Source of the DNA: Psychrobacter fozii
GTDB taxonomy: Bacteria > Pseudomonadota > Gammaproteobacteria > Pseudomonadales > Moraxellaceae
Assembly: GCF_003217155.1 (NCBI RefSeq)
Contig: NZ_QJSU01000008.1
Span: 1 to 64,000, forward strand
Reading direction: 5' to 3'
Length of the DNA: 64,000 nucleotides
The notes below the pieces were generated by a model. It saw only the letters and a program-made list of their open reading frames with translations. It ran no database searches and was not told where the DNA came from. The position numbers were made by a program, and so were the translations under genes. Shown here in pieces: positions 38,232-47,797 of the stretch (position 1 is its first letter; each line of letters opens with the position of its first letter).

Positions 38232-38738
38232 ATGCGATTGACCAATTATAGTGATTATGCACTGCGCTCATTGATTTATCTGGCGGTCAAACCGGAGCCG
38301 CACACGCTCGCTAATATCAGTGACATTGCCAATAGCTATGACATTTCCAAAAGCCATTTGACCAAAGTTATTCATCAGCTGGGTCAGTTAGGATATATAG
38401 AAAGTGTGCGTGGCAAAAATGGAGGCATACGACTGGCACGTGCACCTAAAGAGATTAATTTGGGTGTATTGATTAAACAAATAGAGCCTGATTTTGATTT
38501 GGTAGAGTGCTTTGCCGTACCAGTGAGTAAGGATAAAGGCTCTCAATCAAAAGATTTGCCAGTTACCTTTATCGAAGAAAAGACAGATAAACCGATAGGC
38601 TGCGTGATTACGCCAGTATGCCAACTAAAAAGTGTATTCTCTGAAGCATTAAGGGCTTTTATTACCGTCCTTGAGCGCTATACATTGGCAGATATCATTA
38701 ATAATGAAGACGAGCTGAAAGATTTGTTGTTTAGATAA
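38232..38738 (+). CDS. nsrR: Rrf2-family regulator, NsrR-like, with extended cysteine loop
   Basis: 168 residues. The DNA-binding part (MRLTNYSDYALRSLIYLAV, HLTKVIHQLGQLGYI, VRGKNGGIRLA) matches NsrR, the NO-sensing iron-sulfur repressor. E. coli NsrR binds its cluster with Cys-X4-Cys-X5-Cys; here the order is VEC, then 30 residues, then GCVITPVC. The last Cys-X5-Cys spacing is unchanged, but about 26 residues (KDKGSQSKDLPVTF...) are added between the first two. It follows nnrS, which fits autoregulated NO defence. The effect of the extra loop on the cluster is unknown. Confidence 0.82.
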   Translation: MRLTNYSDYALRSLIYLAVKPEPHTLANISDIANSYDISKSHLTKVIHQLGQLGYIESVRGKNGGIRLARAPKEINLGVLIKQIEPDFDLVECFAVPVSKDKGSQSKDLPVTFIEEKTDKPIGCVITPVCQLKSVFSEALRAFITVLERYTLADIINNEDELKDLLFR

Positions 38739-38778
38739 TCGTTTCGATAGTGCTGTTAATAACAGTGTCAGGTCAAAA

Positions 38779-38814
38779 TAAAAGAGGGCTACTATTACGG
38801 TAGTCCTCTTTTGT
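38779..38814. terminator. Bidirectional terminator after nsrR
   Basis: AAAAGAGGGCTAC / GGTAGTCCTCTTTT stem between converging genes. Confidence 0.88.
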
Positions 38815-38843
38815 GTTTTTACTTTCTTAAAGTATGTGGTCGA

Positions 38844-39590
38844 CTAAGCATTTTCTAACTTAGGACGTGCTTTATTAATCGCTTTTAGTAGTGCTTTTTC
38901 AAACTGGCCTTCTTTGAATTGGACCAAATATGAATGCGCCGCGCAAAAGTTCTGAGTGTCACGCCATTCATGGGCGAGATTGGTAGCCCAGTCACAATAT
39001 TCCTTGCCAGCACTGGGTTCGTTTTTCAATGCTTTTTTGGTCGTAGGATGTAGTATCAGCTCAGGCAATATCGCCTCTAGTAATTTAGTTGGTGGACTCA
39101 TAAAGGTATCATCGACGTGCAAGCTCTTGCTGGCAGGATGGTAGGCCAATAATGAACCGGCATGAATCATCTCATTAGGCGAGATATAGTAGACGCCTTC
39201 TGACATAGAGAACTCAAGCTCAGGATAGCGTTCAGCGACCGCATCACTCTCGACCAAGTCATCTGCCCATTGTACTTCTGATATTTTTTTATGATGTCGG
39301 CTACTGCCGTAAAAAGTTGCTTTTGGGAAGTCTTTTGCCATCTGTGCACAATGTACCGTGTGGAATGGGTGTACGTTCAGTACAGCCTCGACATTTTCCC
39401 CATTATTGGTCAATGCCATCACTTCGTCTCGAACGTCACCTGTTAAGGCATAACTGTCCAAAAAGATAAAGCGTCCTGATGCTAGCTTTATTAGTGAGCA
39501 TTGCGTACCGATATTTAGTACACCACCAATGCGAAATGATCCGCGTATGTTCCAAAAACCCGACCCTAAATCATGAATTTTATCGCTCAT
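38844..39590 (-). CDS. Metallo-beta-lactamase-fold-like protein, atypical metal motif
   Basis: 248 residues. The order of elements (strand-rich N-terminus, SLIKLASGRFIFLDSYALTG, VLNVHPFHTVHCAQMAKDFP, HAGSLLAYHPASKSLHVDDT) follows the MBL-fold hydrolases, but the usual HxHxDH is replaced by HPFHTVHC. Either the metal site is altered or lost, or this is a separate branch. No signal peptide. Function unknown. It is an isolated gene followed upstream by two MITE-like repeats. Confidence 0.65.
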   Translation of the reverse strand: MSDKIHDLGSGFWNIRGSFRIGGVLNIGTQCSLIKLASGRFIFLDSYALTGDVRDEVMALTNNGENVEAVLNVHPFHTVHCAQMAKDFPKATFYGSSRHHKKISEVQWADDLVESDAVAERYPELEFSMSEGVYYISPNEMIHAGSLLAYHPASKSLHVDDTFMSPPTKLLEAILPELILHPTTKKALKNEPSAGKEYCDWATNLAHEWRDTQNFCAAHSYLVQFKEGQFEKALLKAINKARPKLENA

Positions 39591-39719
39591 CGATATACTT
39601 CCTTAAATGATTAGTTTTTAAATTTATAAGATTATTGTTATACAGCTACTTTATATAGCGCTTTATGATTATGGCAATTTGCTCACTCAAAGTCTGTTAC
39701 AAAGGTGAAACTTTGATTA

Positions 39720-39889
39720 GGGTGTGTCCTGATTTCAAAAATGGAGATAAAAATGAGATAAATTGCCGTCAAACGAGAAAAATAGTGTAGATAATATCGA
39801 GATATTGACTAACTATTTGACGATGTTTGGCAAAATTTAGACATTTTTAGCCCAGTTAGATGAATGTCGTTTGAATTGAGGACATGCCC
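39720..39889. repeat. MITE-like repeat, family A copy 2 (170 bp, TA-flanked)
   Basis: Ends GGGTGTGTCCTGATTTCAA and the complement of TTGAATTGAGGACATGCCC; TA on both sides (39718-39719, 39890-39891), as expected for IS630/Tc1-type insertion. It matches 9988-10157 throughout, but the central palindrome has decayed (39780-39798 / 39801-39818). Confidence 0.85.
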
Positions 39890-40013
39890 TAACGTTGTTA
39901 TTAATGGCGTTTTTTGTTTGTATTAGGTTTTGATATCAGCACGCGTGATTGGCTGTGATACCATAACGTGCTTGCCGTTACAAACCTAAAGCAATTATCA
40001 TTGCTGACGTTTA

Positions 40014-40120
40014 TATGGTTAATTCAATTTAACAGTGGTACAAGGCAACCGAGCGCAGAGGTAGTTTTCATACATCAAGCTAAGTTGACGCTGTAACCTG
40101 TTTATAATGAATTGACTCTA
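40014..40120. repeat. MITE-like repeat, family B copy 3 (107 bp, inverted)
   Basis: Starts TATGGTT, ends TTGACTCTA. It aligns with the reverse complement of 27430-27536: AATTCAATTTAA, GGTACAAGGCAACCGAG, ATCAAGCTAAGTTGACGCTG. It ends 28 bp before the ATG of the MFS gene, so it may form part of that promoter region. Confidence 0.82.
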
Positions 40121-40148
40121 TTTTAATTCTATCACTCACGTCAGCCAT

Positions 40149-41402
40149 ATGACGCCTAATATAGTCAGCATCCTTGTGAACAATACTGTCAGTCAGACTC
40201 AAAATAACGCCCCATTGCTATCTCCTCAAACCAATTCGCCATCGTGGGTGCTAAAGCTCACAATTGGCCTAATTGGTATGTTTGCTTTTCTGCAGGTGTA
40301 CTCTATTCAAGCCGTGCTACCTGTGCTAATGGTGGACTTTTCGGCGACCGAAGTGCAAGCAGGTATGATCGTTGGCGCGACGATAATGGCGATTGCTATT
40401 ATGTCACCGTTTTTAGGCATGCTCTCTGATGCAGTGGGGCGTAAGCCATTTATCGTTGGGGCGCTGTTGTTTTTGGCGATACCTACGGCGTTAATCGCGC
40501 AGAGTCCGAGTATTGGTTGGCTAGGGCTCTGGCGATTCATGCAAGGATTGTCAGTGCCAGGTATTACAGTCGTGACGATTGCTTATATCGGTGAGGAGTT
40601 TGAAGGGCGAGCAGTGACGGACCTGATGTCATTCTATGTGTCAGGCTGTGTATTAGGCGGGTTCCTTGGTCGGTTTTTGCTCGGGCATTTACACGAGCTC
40701 ATTGGCTGGCGTGCTGGGTATTATGTGATGGCAGCGATGACGCTAGTCGGCGCGATGTGGGTTGGAAAAATGCTACCGTCCTCACGGCAATTTGTGGCCA
40801 ATCCCAATTTTCGAGCAGCGATACAGACGCTTGGAGAGCATTTGACTAACCGCTATGTCGTGACGGCCTGTCTGCTTGGGGCGTGTGTGTTGTTCTCGCT
40901 AGTGGGCTGTTTTACCTTTATTAATCTACATCTGGCCAATACACCTTATGAGCTGAGTACGGGGGCACTGGCCAATATTTTTGCAGTCTATCTGATAGGG
41001 GTCGTTATTACACCGTTATCGACCAACCTGTTACGCCGATTCGGGTCAGCACGTACCGTTCGAGTCGCTATTTTCATCTCTATGATAGGCGTGTTGTTGA
41101 CACTCGTGACACCATTATGGGGGGTGGTGGTAGGGCTTGCTATTATGTCCTCCGGTGTATTCGTTACCCAAGCGGCTACTATTAGCTATATTGCGGTCAA
41201 TGTGAAGAAAGGTCGCTCACTCGCATCGGGTTTGTATTATCTAGGCTATTATACGGGTGGGACTTTAGGGGCATGGCTATGCGGCATCGTCTATGCGCGT
41301 GGGCAGTGGTCGCTAACGGTATGGCTGCTAGTGTTTGTACAGATTTTAGCCTTGCTCGTTGCCAGTTTTGGTATGGTAAAGACCAAATCACGTGTCGCTT
41401 AA
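40149..41402 (+). CDS. MFS transporter (YnfM-like)
   Basis: 417 residues with 12 predicted helices and a short cytoplasmic lead. The loop between helices 2 and 3, GMLSDAVGRKPFIVGA, is the MFS signature; RFMQGLSVPGITVVTIAYI fits the YnfM/arabinose-efflux-like group. Substrate unknown. The upstream region is dominated by two repeats, so the promoter may lie in or near the family B copy. No operon partner; the next gene starts 284 bp on and I see nothing in between. Confidence 0.85.
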   Translation: MTPNIVSILVNNTVSQTQNNAPLLSPQTNSPSWVLKLTIGLIGMFAFLQVYSIQAVLPVLMVDFSATEVQAGMIVGATIMAIAIMSPFLGMLSDAVGRKPFIVGALLFLAIPTALIAQSPSIGWLGLWRFMQGLSVPGITVVTIAYIGEEFEGRAVTDLMSFYVSGCVLGGFLGRFLLGHLHELIGWRAGYYVMAAMTLVGAMWVGKMLPSSRQFVANPNFRAAIQTLGEHLTNRYVVTACLLGACVLFSLVGCFTFINLHLANTPYELSTGALANIFAVYLIGVVITPLSTNLLRRFGSARTVRVAIFISMIGVLLTLVTPLWGVVVGLAIMSSGVFVTQAATISYIAVNVKKGRSLASGLYYLGYYTGGTLGAWLCGIVYARGQWSLTVWLLVFVQILALLVASFGMVKTKSRVA

Positions 41403-41686
41403 TATAAAGGCTGATAATCTAAGGGCTACTAACCTAAAGGCTCGCTAACATAACGTGATAAGGCGTGAAACCAGAATAAACGAACGCTCAATGTCATGGT
41501 GTTTATGCGTGTATACTTTACATGGTGTGGGTTTTTTCTTACTATCGATGATGGCATTTTTTAAATACTATTAGTAATAGTAATGGAGCAACAGTAATGG
41601 CTGCTCATAAAAATATAATTTGTTAGAAGATTTTAACAACGAGAGTCGTTAACGCTTTATCTCTGATCAACAAGGAAGTCAATTTT

Positions 41687-43357
41687 ATGTCAAATATCTA
41701 TAATAGTGCACCGTCCGCTTACGATTATCCACTATTGGTAAAGCAACTATTAAACCGTGCGAAGACGGTATCGCTAGATCAAGAAATCGTTTATGCAGAT
41801 AAAAAACGCTTCACTTATAAAGAGCTGTTTAGCCGTATCAATCGCTTAGCCAACGTTTTAGCTGATTTAAAGCTTGACGCTGGTGATGTGGTGGCAGTGA
41901 TGGATTGGGACAGTCATCGTTATCTGGAGTCGTACTTTGCGGTACCGATGTCAGAGTATATTTTGCAAACCGTTAATATTCGCCTTTCACCAGATAAAAT
42001 CCTTTACACCATCAATCATGCCAAGCCTAAAGTACTGATGCTGAACTCTGAGTTTGCGCCGTTGGTTAAAGACTATCAGTTTGAGAACTCTAGCATCGAG
42101 CACATCATTTGGCTCGATGATGATGGGGTATCGTATGAAGGTGTTTTTGGTGGTAGTCAAAATCGTGTAAAAGGTGAGTATGAGACATTATTAGAAGCCG
42201 CCAATAGTGAGTTTGAGTTTCCTGACTTTGATGAAAATACTATTGCGACGACTTTTTATACGTCAGGGACGACAGGCGATCCAAAGGGCGTGTTCTTTAG
42301 CCATCGTCAATTGGTATTGCACAGTTTGGCAGAAGCCGCAACCTTAGGTATGCTTCCTGATAAGCAGGGCGTTAGCTATGGTGATGTCTATATGCCTATG
42401 ACGCCGATGTTCCATGTCCATGCGTGGGGTTTTCCGTTCACCGCAACGATGGTAGGTCTAAAACAAGTGTATCCAGGACGTTATGCCCCTGATAGTTTGC
42501 TCGATTTGATTATTAATGAAAAAGTCAGTATCACCCACTGCGTACCAACAATTTTACAAATGGTGCTTAAAGAAGCACAGGATCGTGGTGCGAGCTTTAA
42601 CGGTTTAAAGATGATCATTGGTGGTTCACGATTGACAGAAGGTTTGGCAAAAGTAGCCATGGATCAAGGTATCGAAGTTTATACTGGTTATGGCATGTCA
42701 GAGACCGCGCCGCTTATTAGCTTGACCGAATTTAGTCTTAATGAGCCTGAAATGTCTGATGATGAAGATATCGCGCGCCGTTGTATGACTGGTAAGCCTG
42801 TGCTGATGGTCGATGCCCAAGTTTGGGGCACAGACAATAAATCAGTTGGCACCGGTAAAGAAAATACAGGCGAGTTGGTATTGCGGGCACCTTGGCTGAC
42901 CCAAAGCTACTTGAAAAATGAGGATGCGGGTAAGGAGCTATGGGAAAATGGCTACATGCATACCCAAGATATCGCTTACATACGCCCTGATGGTTGCATT
43001 GGTATTACCGATCGCCTAAAAGATGTGATCAAATCAGGTGGTGAATGGATATCATCATTAGAGATTGAGACCATTTTATCACTGCATCCAGCCGTGGCGG
43101 ATGTATCAGTCATTGGTGTTCGTGATAAACAGTGGGGCGAGCGCCCATTGGCCTTGATTGTCTTAAAACCTGATGCGCAAGACACGAATGTTGATGATAT
43201 CAAAGCCATTGCTGAAAAAGCGGTTGAGCGAGGTATGATTCCTAAGTATGGCGTGCCCAGTCAGTTTAAGTTTGTGGATGACCTGCCCAAAACCTCTGTC
43301 GGTAAACATGATAAAAAAGTCATGCGTAAGATGTATGCTGATCAGACTGAAGTATAA
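41687..43357 (+). CDS. Fatty acid--CoA ligase (AlkK-like)
   Basis: A 556-residue AMP-forming acyl-CoA synthetase. The ATP loop is FYTSGTTGDPKGV (about residues 188-200), then MTPMFHVHAWGFP, GYGMSETAPLISL, the GYMHTQDIAYIRPDG hinge and the C-terminal acylating lysine region KTSVGKHDKK. It resembles the medium/long-chain ligases such as AlkK; chain length is inferred. Ribosome site AAGGAAG. It opens the acyl-CoA catabolic block that runs to 52226 but has its own terminator. Confidence 0.88.
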   Translation: MSNIYNSAPSAYDYPLLVKQLLNRAKTVSLDQEIVYADKKRFTYKELFSRINRLANVLADLKLDAGDVVAVMDWDSHRYLESYFAVPMSEYILQTVNIRLSPDKILYTINHAKPKVLMLNSEFAPLVKDYQFENSSIEHIIWLDDDGVSYEGVFGGSQNRVKGEYETLLEAANSEFEFPDFDENTIATTFYTSGTTGDPKGVFFSHRQLVLHSLAEAATLGMLPDKQGVSYGDVYMPMTPMFHVHAWGFPFTATMVGLKQVYPGRYAPDSLLDLIINEKVSITHCVPTILQMVLKEAQDRGASFNGLKMIIGGSRLTEGLAKVAMDQGIEVYTGYGMSETAPLISLTEFSLNEPEMSDDEDIARRCMTGKPVLMVDAQVWGTDNKSVGTGKENTGELVLRAPWLTQSYLKNEDAGKELWENGYMHTQDIAYIRPDGCIGITDRLKDVIKSGGEWISSLEIETILSLHPAVADVSVIGVRDKQWGERPLALIVLKPDAQDTNVDDIKAIAEKAVERGMIPKYGVPSQFKFVDDLPKTSVGKHDKKVMRKMYADQTEV

Positions 43358-43398
43358 TTTTATGTAGTTGACCTTTATCATTAGCTCTGATACATTTT

Positions 43399-43426
43399 AA
43401 ACCGATACGTAATGTATCGGTTTTTT
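43399..43426 (+). terminator. Terminator of the acyl-CoA ligase gene
   Basis: AACCGATAC / GTATCGGTT stem then six Ts. Confidence 0.88.
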
Positions 43427-43481
43427 AGTTTTGGCAAGGACAGCCAGTATTGTATTATGAGAATATGCAATATAAGAGCTT

Positions 43482-43602
43482 ATACTAATTCCAAAAACTG
43501 CGATTCAAAAAAGCAGAATTAGCGGTGTCAAACTGGTTTAGTCTACGACAGGTAGTACTTGCACTCGTTTTTCTTACTACTCTAATTTTTGTGAATGGTA
43601 TT
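43482..43602. repeat. MITE-like repeat, family C copy 1 (121 bp)
   Basis: Ends ATACTAATTCCAAAAA and TTTTTGTGAATGGTAT form imperfect inverted repeats. Shares AGCGGT.TCAAACT.GTTTAG and GTAGTACTTGCACTCGTTTT with 52227-52330 and, inverted, with 45803-45906. It lies just upstream of the propionyl-CoA synthetase gene. Confidence 0.85.
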
Positions 43603-43654
43603 ATATTATAAAGCAGTATCTTATTACTCATCGTTTACGCTAAGGACAGCCATT

Positions 43655-45715
43655 ATGAGCGAGCAAGCCACCAATAAAAGTACTAATCAAAGCAGCAATC
43701 ACGTCTCTATTCAAAACTCTCAAGCGCCATCTGATACCACTCAGAATTTTGCTGATATCTATCACGACTCCATTAATAATCGTGAGCAGTTTTGGGCTGA
43801 GCAAGCCAAGCGTATCTACTGGCATAAAGAGCCTGAGCAAATCCTCGATGACAGTAATCTGCCATTCGCTAAGTGGTTCGTCGGCGGTGAGACCAATCTT
43901 TGTTATAACTGTGTAGATCGCCACCTCGAAGAGCGCGCAGAGCAGGACGCATTCATTTGGTTGTCATCAGAGATTAATCAAGAGTTGATCGAAACCTTTC
44001 CCGCCGTCGTTGATTCGTTTAAAGATCTGGGCAACAACGTCGAGTTTTATACAGACTATACCAAGCGCCGTTTGACGTACAATGACTTATATAAAGAAGT
44101 CAATTATTTTGCGGATGTATTGCAACGTCATGGTATCGGCAAGGGCGATCGCGTCATTATTTATATGCCGATGATTCTGGAAGCGGCTTACGCCATGTTG
44201 GCCTGTGCTCGTATCGGTGCGGTGCATTCGGTCGTGTTTGGTGGGTTTGCTGCACATAACTTGGCGATCCGTATGGATGATGCCGAAGCTAAAATGGTCA
44301 TCACGGTGGATGCAGGTTTGCGCGGTGGTAAGGTCATTAACTATAAAAGCCTCGTCAATCAAGGGGTTGAGCAAGCAACAACAAAGCCGGAGCATGTGTT
44401 GGTCGTCAACCGAGGCGTATTGCCATTTGCACCACAGGATATCGATGTGGACTATGCAACCGAGCGCCGTGTCAGTTGTGAAGCCAATGCGATTGTTGAG
44501 CCTGTTTGGCTTGAGTCCAATACGCCATCGTATCTTCTCTATACTTCTGGAACGACGGGTACGCCAAAAGGTGTGCAACGTGATACAGGCGGTCATGCCG
44601 TAGCACTGACGACATCGATGGATTATATTTATGACGGTAAGGCAGGTGAAACGTTTTGGGCGATATCTGATATTGGCTGGGCCGTTGGACACTCTTATAC
44701 GATCTATGCGCCATTGCTAGCTGGCATGACCAGTGTCATGTATGAAGGATTACCACATCGACCAAATCCAGGTATCTGGTGGCGGATTGTCGAAGCCAAT
44801 AAGGTCAATATTTTGTTCACCGCACCGACGGGTGTGCGCATGCTCAAAAAACAAGATGAAGCTTGGATGACACGCTACGATGTCTCAAGCGTTAAGTCGT
44901 TCTTTTTGGCAGGTGAGCCACTCGATGAATCAACAGCCAATTGGCTAACTAAGCATCTGGGTGTCCCTATTTTAGATCACTATTGGCAGACAGAATCTGG
45001 CTGGCCTATTCTAAGTAATACGCCAAAGTTCAATCATAAACCGCATAAGCAAGGCTCGCCTGGTTATCCAATGTATGGCTATGATGCGCAAGTTATCAAT
45101 GAAGAAACGGGTGAGCCCTGTGCTGCTGGCGAAAAAGGCCTGCTTGCAATCAAGGCGCCTCTACCACCGGGTTGTCTCACTACCGTATGGCGCAATGACG
45201 AGCGCTTCATCAGTAGTTATTTTGGCTTGTTTGATGGACAACAATACTCAACGTCCGACTATGCGGTGACTGATAAGGATGGGTATTTTTATATCTTAGG
45301 GCGCACAGATGATGTGATTAACGTCGCTGGTCATCGCATTGGTACGCAAGAGATTGAAGAGGCGATCAGCATGCATCCAGAGATGGCAGAATGTGCGGTG
45401 GTGGGTATTCAGGATGAGTTAAAAGGAGAGTTGCCCATTGCATTCTGTGTGCTGAGAGATCATGAACAGGTGGCAACAACTGAAAATCGGTTCCGTATTG
45501 AGCAGCAAATCATCGGTGCCGTGGTCAAATCCCTTGGCGGTATTGCAAGGCCGGCGGCCATTTATTTCCCGCAAGCGTTGCCAAAGACCCGCTCTGGAAA
45601 AATATTACGCCGTGCCATTCGTGCATTAGCAGAAGGCAAGGAAACAGGGGATATGTCGACACTCGATAATCCACCCGCGATTGATGCGATCAAGCAGTCT
45701 ATGAAAGATTATTAA
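43655..45715 (+). CDS. prpE: Propionyl-CoA synthetase (acetyl-CoA synthetase family)
   Basis: 686 residues from the ATG at 43655, which follows TAAGGA. PrpE/Acs-type ligase activating propionate (or a related short acid) with ATP. Motifs: FVGGETNLCYNCVDRHLEE, HSVVFGGFAAHNLAIRMDD, LYTSGTTGTPKGVQRDTGGH, HYWQTESGWPI, and KTRSGKILRRAIRAL, whose Lys is the usual acetylation target. The longer frame from 43595 reads from inside the family C repeat and is unlikely. Propionyl-CoA is also the end product of the valine genes that follow. Confidence 0.9.
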   Translation: MSEQATNKSTNQSSNHVSIQNSQAPSDTTQNFADIYHDSINNREQFWAEQAKRIYWHKEPEQILDDSNLPFAKWFVGGETNLCYNCVDRHLEERAEQDAFIWLSSEINQELIETFPAVVDSFKDLGNNVEFYTDYTKRRLTYNDLYKEVNYFADVLQRHGIGKGDRVIIYMPMILEAAYAMLACARIGAVHSVVFGGFAAHNLAIRMDDAEAKMVITVDAGLRGGKVINYKSLVNQGVEQATTKPEHVLVVNRGVLPFAPQDIDVDYATERRVSCEANAIVEPVWLESNTPSYLLYTSGTTGTPKGVQRDTGGHAVALTTSMDYIYDGKAGETFWAISDIGWAVGHSYTIYAPLLAGMTSVMYEGLPHRPNPGIWWRIVEANKVNILFTAPTGVRMLKKQDEAWMTRYDVSSVKSFFLAGEPLDESTANWLTKHLGVPILDHYWQTESGWPILSNTPKFNHKPHKQGSPGYPMYGYDAQVINEETGEPCAAGEKGLLAIKAPLPPGCLTTVWRNDERFISSYFGLFDGQQYSTSDYAVTDKDGYFYILGRTDDVINVAGHRIGTQEIEEAISMHPEMAECAVVGIQDELKGELPIAFCVLRDHEQVATTENRFRIEQQIIGAVVKSLGGIARPAAIYFPQALPKTRSGKILRRAIRALAEGKETGDMSTLDNPPAIDAIKQSMKDY

Positions 45716-45771
45716 TCAATGCGGAATGTGACTTTATTGATTGCTGACCAATAACGACACTCGATTTTGTA

Positions 45772-45801
45772 AAAAGCTCATGAATCATCATGGGCTTTTT
45801 T
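45772..45801 (+). terminator. Terminator of prpE
   Basis: AAAAGCTCATGA / TCATGGGCTTTTTT stem with one G-T pair, then T-run. Confidence 0.8.
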
Positions 45802-45802
45802 G

Positions 45803-45906
45803 TACCATTTACAAAAGTTAGAGTAGCAAGGAAAACGAGTGTAAGTACTACCTATTGTAGACTAAACAAGTTTGACACCGCTAATCGTACTTTTTGGGAT
45901 TGGTAT
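45803..45906. repeat. MITE-like repeat, family C copy 2 (104 bp, inverted)
   Basis: Starts TACCATTTACAAAAG, ends GGGATTGGTAT. It is the reverse complement of the 52227-52330 copy with few differences (AGAGTAGCAA, AACGAGTG.AAGTACTAC, TAGACTAAACAAGTTTGA). It begins within the T-run of the prpE terminator. Confidence 0.85.
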
Positions 45907-46125
45907 TGGTATTGGTTTTAAATTTCCATAATATTTACTGGTGGCTATAACCTAACATAAAAGTTTAATAAAGCGCTTGACCCTAAAATTGATTTATTGT
46001 TATAGTCAATAACGATACATAATAAATCATTTTAAAATTATCCATGTTTGGTAGTTATTGATGAATATTTCATTTTTTATCAATACAAATATATGGTAGT
46101 TTTGCAAAAAAGATAAGGATATCTT
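45907..46125. other. Promoter region of mmsA
   Basis: AT-rich, non-coding. It should hold the promoter of the valine cluster; I cannot fix one. AAGGAT precedes the mmsA ATG. Confidence 0.35.
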
Positions 46126-47610
46126 ATGCACCACGTTCAGCAGCTCATCAATGGTCAATTCGTCGATTCTAATACCAGCGAATGGATTGATATCACTGAT
46201 CCCGCTACGCAAGAAGTTATCGCAAAAGTCCCGCAAACGACTGACGATGAAATTAATCAAGCAGTTGCCGCTGCCCAGACCGCTTTCCAAACGTGGCGCA
46301 AAACACCTATCACCACACGTGCCCGTATCTTTTTAAAGTATCAAGCATTGATACGCGAGCATATGGATGAGCTAGCAGGGATTTTGACCGCTGAACAAGG
46401 CAAAACCATTGCAGATGCTCGCGGTGACGTATTCCGTGGTTTAGAAGTGGTCGAGCATGCAGCAGGTATTGCGAATTTGCAGATTGGTGACTTCGTTGAA
46501 AACGTTGCGTCAGGGGTCGATACTTATAGCATTTGGCAGCCACTCGGCGTTTGCGCTGGTATCACACCATTTAACTTTCCAGCGATGATTCCGCTATGGA
46601 TGTTCCCAATGGCAATTGCTACGGGTAACACCTTTATTCTTAAGCCGTCGGAGCAAGACCCGATGGTCACCATGCGTTTGGTTGAACTAGCGATTGAAGC
46701 TGGCGTACCTGAAGGCGTGCTAAACGTTGTACATGGCGGAAAAGCTACCGTCGATGCTATTTGTGATCACCCTGATATCAAAGCCGTTTCTTTCGTAGGT
46801 TCTACCGCTGTTGGCAAACACGTCTATGAGCGTGCCAGTCAATCTGGTAAGCGTGCCCAGTGCATGATGGGTGCAAAAAATCACGGTGTTATCTTGCCGG
46901 ATGCTAACAAAGAACAAACGCTTAATCAGCTAGCAGGCGCAGCCTTTGGTGCTGCCGGTCAGCGTTGTATGGCGCTGTCAGTGGTGGTATTGGTCGGTGC
47001 TGCAGGTGAGTGGATTGATGACATTAAAGCCAAAGCAGAAAAATTGGTCGTATCAGCAGGTAAGCATGATAAAGACCTAGGCCCACTGATTTCTCCTGCC
47101 GCAAAAGCCCGTGTCGAGCACTTGATTGGTACTGGGGTAGAAGAGGGCGCCAGTTTAATTCTAGATGGTCGCGGCATTACTGTTGAAGGGTATGAGAAAG
47201 GTAACTTTGTCGGCCCGACTATCTTTGATAATGTCACAAGCGATATGCAGATTTACCAACAAGAAATCTTTGGGCCAGTATTGTGTATCATGCGTGCAGC
47301 CGACCTTGATGAAGCGATTGAAATGCTCAATGCCAATCCACATGGTAATGGCACGGCGATATTTACTCAGTCAGGTGCCGCCGCACATAAATTCCAGCAA
47401 GACATTCAAGTCGGTCAAATTGGCATTAACTTACCGATTCCTGTGCCACTACCAATGTTCTCATTCTCAGGTTCACGTGCCAGTAAACTCGGCGATCTCG
47501 GTCCTTATGGTAAGCAAGCCGTGCAGTTCTATACTCAAACCAAAACCGTCACTGCGCGATGGTTTGACGATGAGGCGAGCCGTGGTGTCAATACCACTAT
47601 TTCAATTTAA
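46126..47610 (+). CDS. mmsA: CoA-acylating methylmalonate-semialdehyde dehydrogenase
   Basis: A 494-residue ALDH-type enzyme converting methylmalonate semialdehyde, NAD and CoA to propionyl-CoA. The MmsA features are present: [64 protein letters not shown] (in place of the usual ELGG motif), nucleophile in [10 protein letters not shown] (about C281), and the end [19 protein letters not shown]. First gene of the valine set. A 12-bp inverted repeat follows the stop. Confidence 0.93.
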   Translation: MHHVQQLINGQFVDSNTSEWIDITDPATQEVIAKVPQTTDDEINQAVAAAQTAFQTWRKTPITTRARIFLKYQALIREHMDELAGILTAEQGKTIADARGDVFRGLEVVEHAAGIANLQIGDFVENVASGVDTYSIWQPLGVCAGITPFNFPAMIPLWMFPMAIATGNTFILKPSEQDPMVTMRLVELAIEAGVPEGVLNVVHGGKATVDAICDHPDIKAVSFVGSTAVGKHVYERASQSGKRAQCMMGAKNHGVILPDANKEQTLNQLAGAAFGAAGQRCMALSVVVLVGAAGEWIDDIKAKAEKLVVSAGKHDKDLGPLISPAAKARVEHLIGTGVEEGASLILDGRGITVEGYEKGNFVGPTIFDNVTSDMQIYQQEIFGPVLCIMRAADLDEAIEMLNANPHGNGTAIFTQSGAAAHKFQQDIQVGQIGINLPIPVPLPMFSFSGSRASKLGDLGPYGKQAVQFYTQTKTVTARWFDDEASRGVNTTISI

Positions 47611-47634
47611 TCGTTCGTTCGACATGTTTGCGGT

Positions 47635-47694
47635 ATAGCGACAATCCTGCTTAGGGTATATTTCAGCCAAGCCTGATCTTATGATTGTCGCTAT
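47635..47694. repeat. Inverted repeat downstream of mmsA (12-bp arms)
   Basis: ATAGCGACAATC (47635-47646) and its exact complement GATTGTCGCTAT (47683-47694), with a 36-bp spacer. There is no T-run, so it may be an mRNA-stabilising stem, a MITE-like remnant, or partial terminator between mmsA and the acyl-CoA dehydrogenase gene. Confidence 0.55.
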
Positions 47695-47797
47695 GTCGCT
47701 GCTATACTGTATAGCCAATACTATATGAACAATATTAGACTGACGATTTATAAAATTCTCTACACCATATTTGCTATGCACGCACAAGGATGACCTC

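Noticed and set aside
43595..43654. 20-residue N-terminal extension of the propionyl-CoA synthetase
   Set aside because: It begins in a repeat; ATG 43655 follows TAAGGA and matches the family start.
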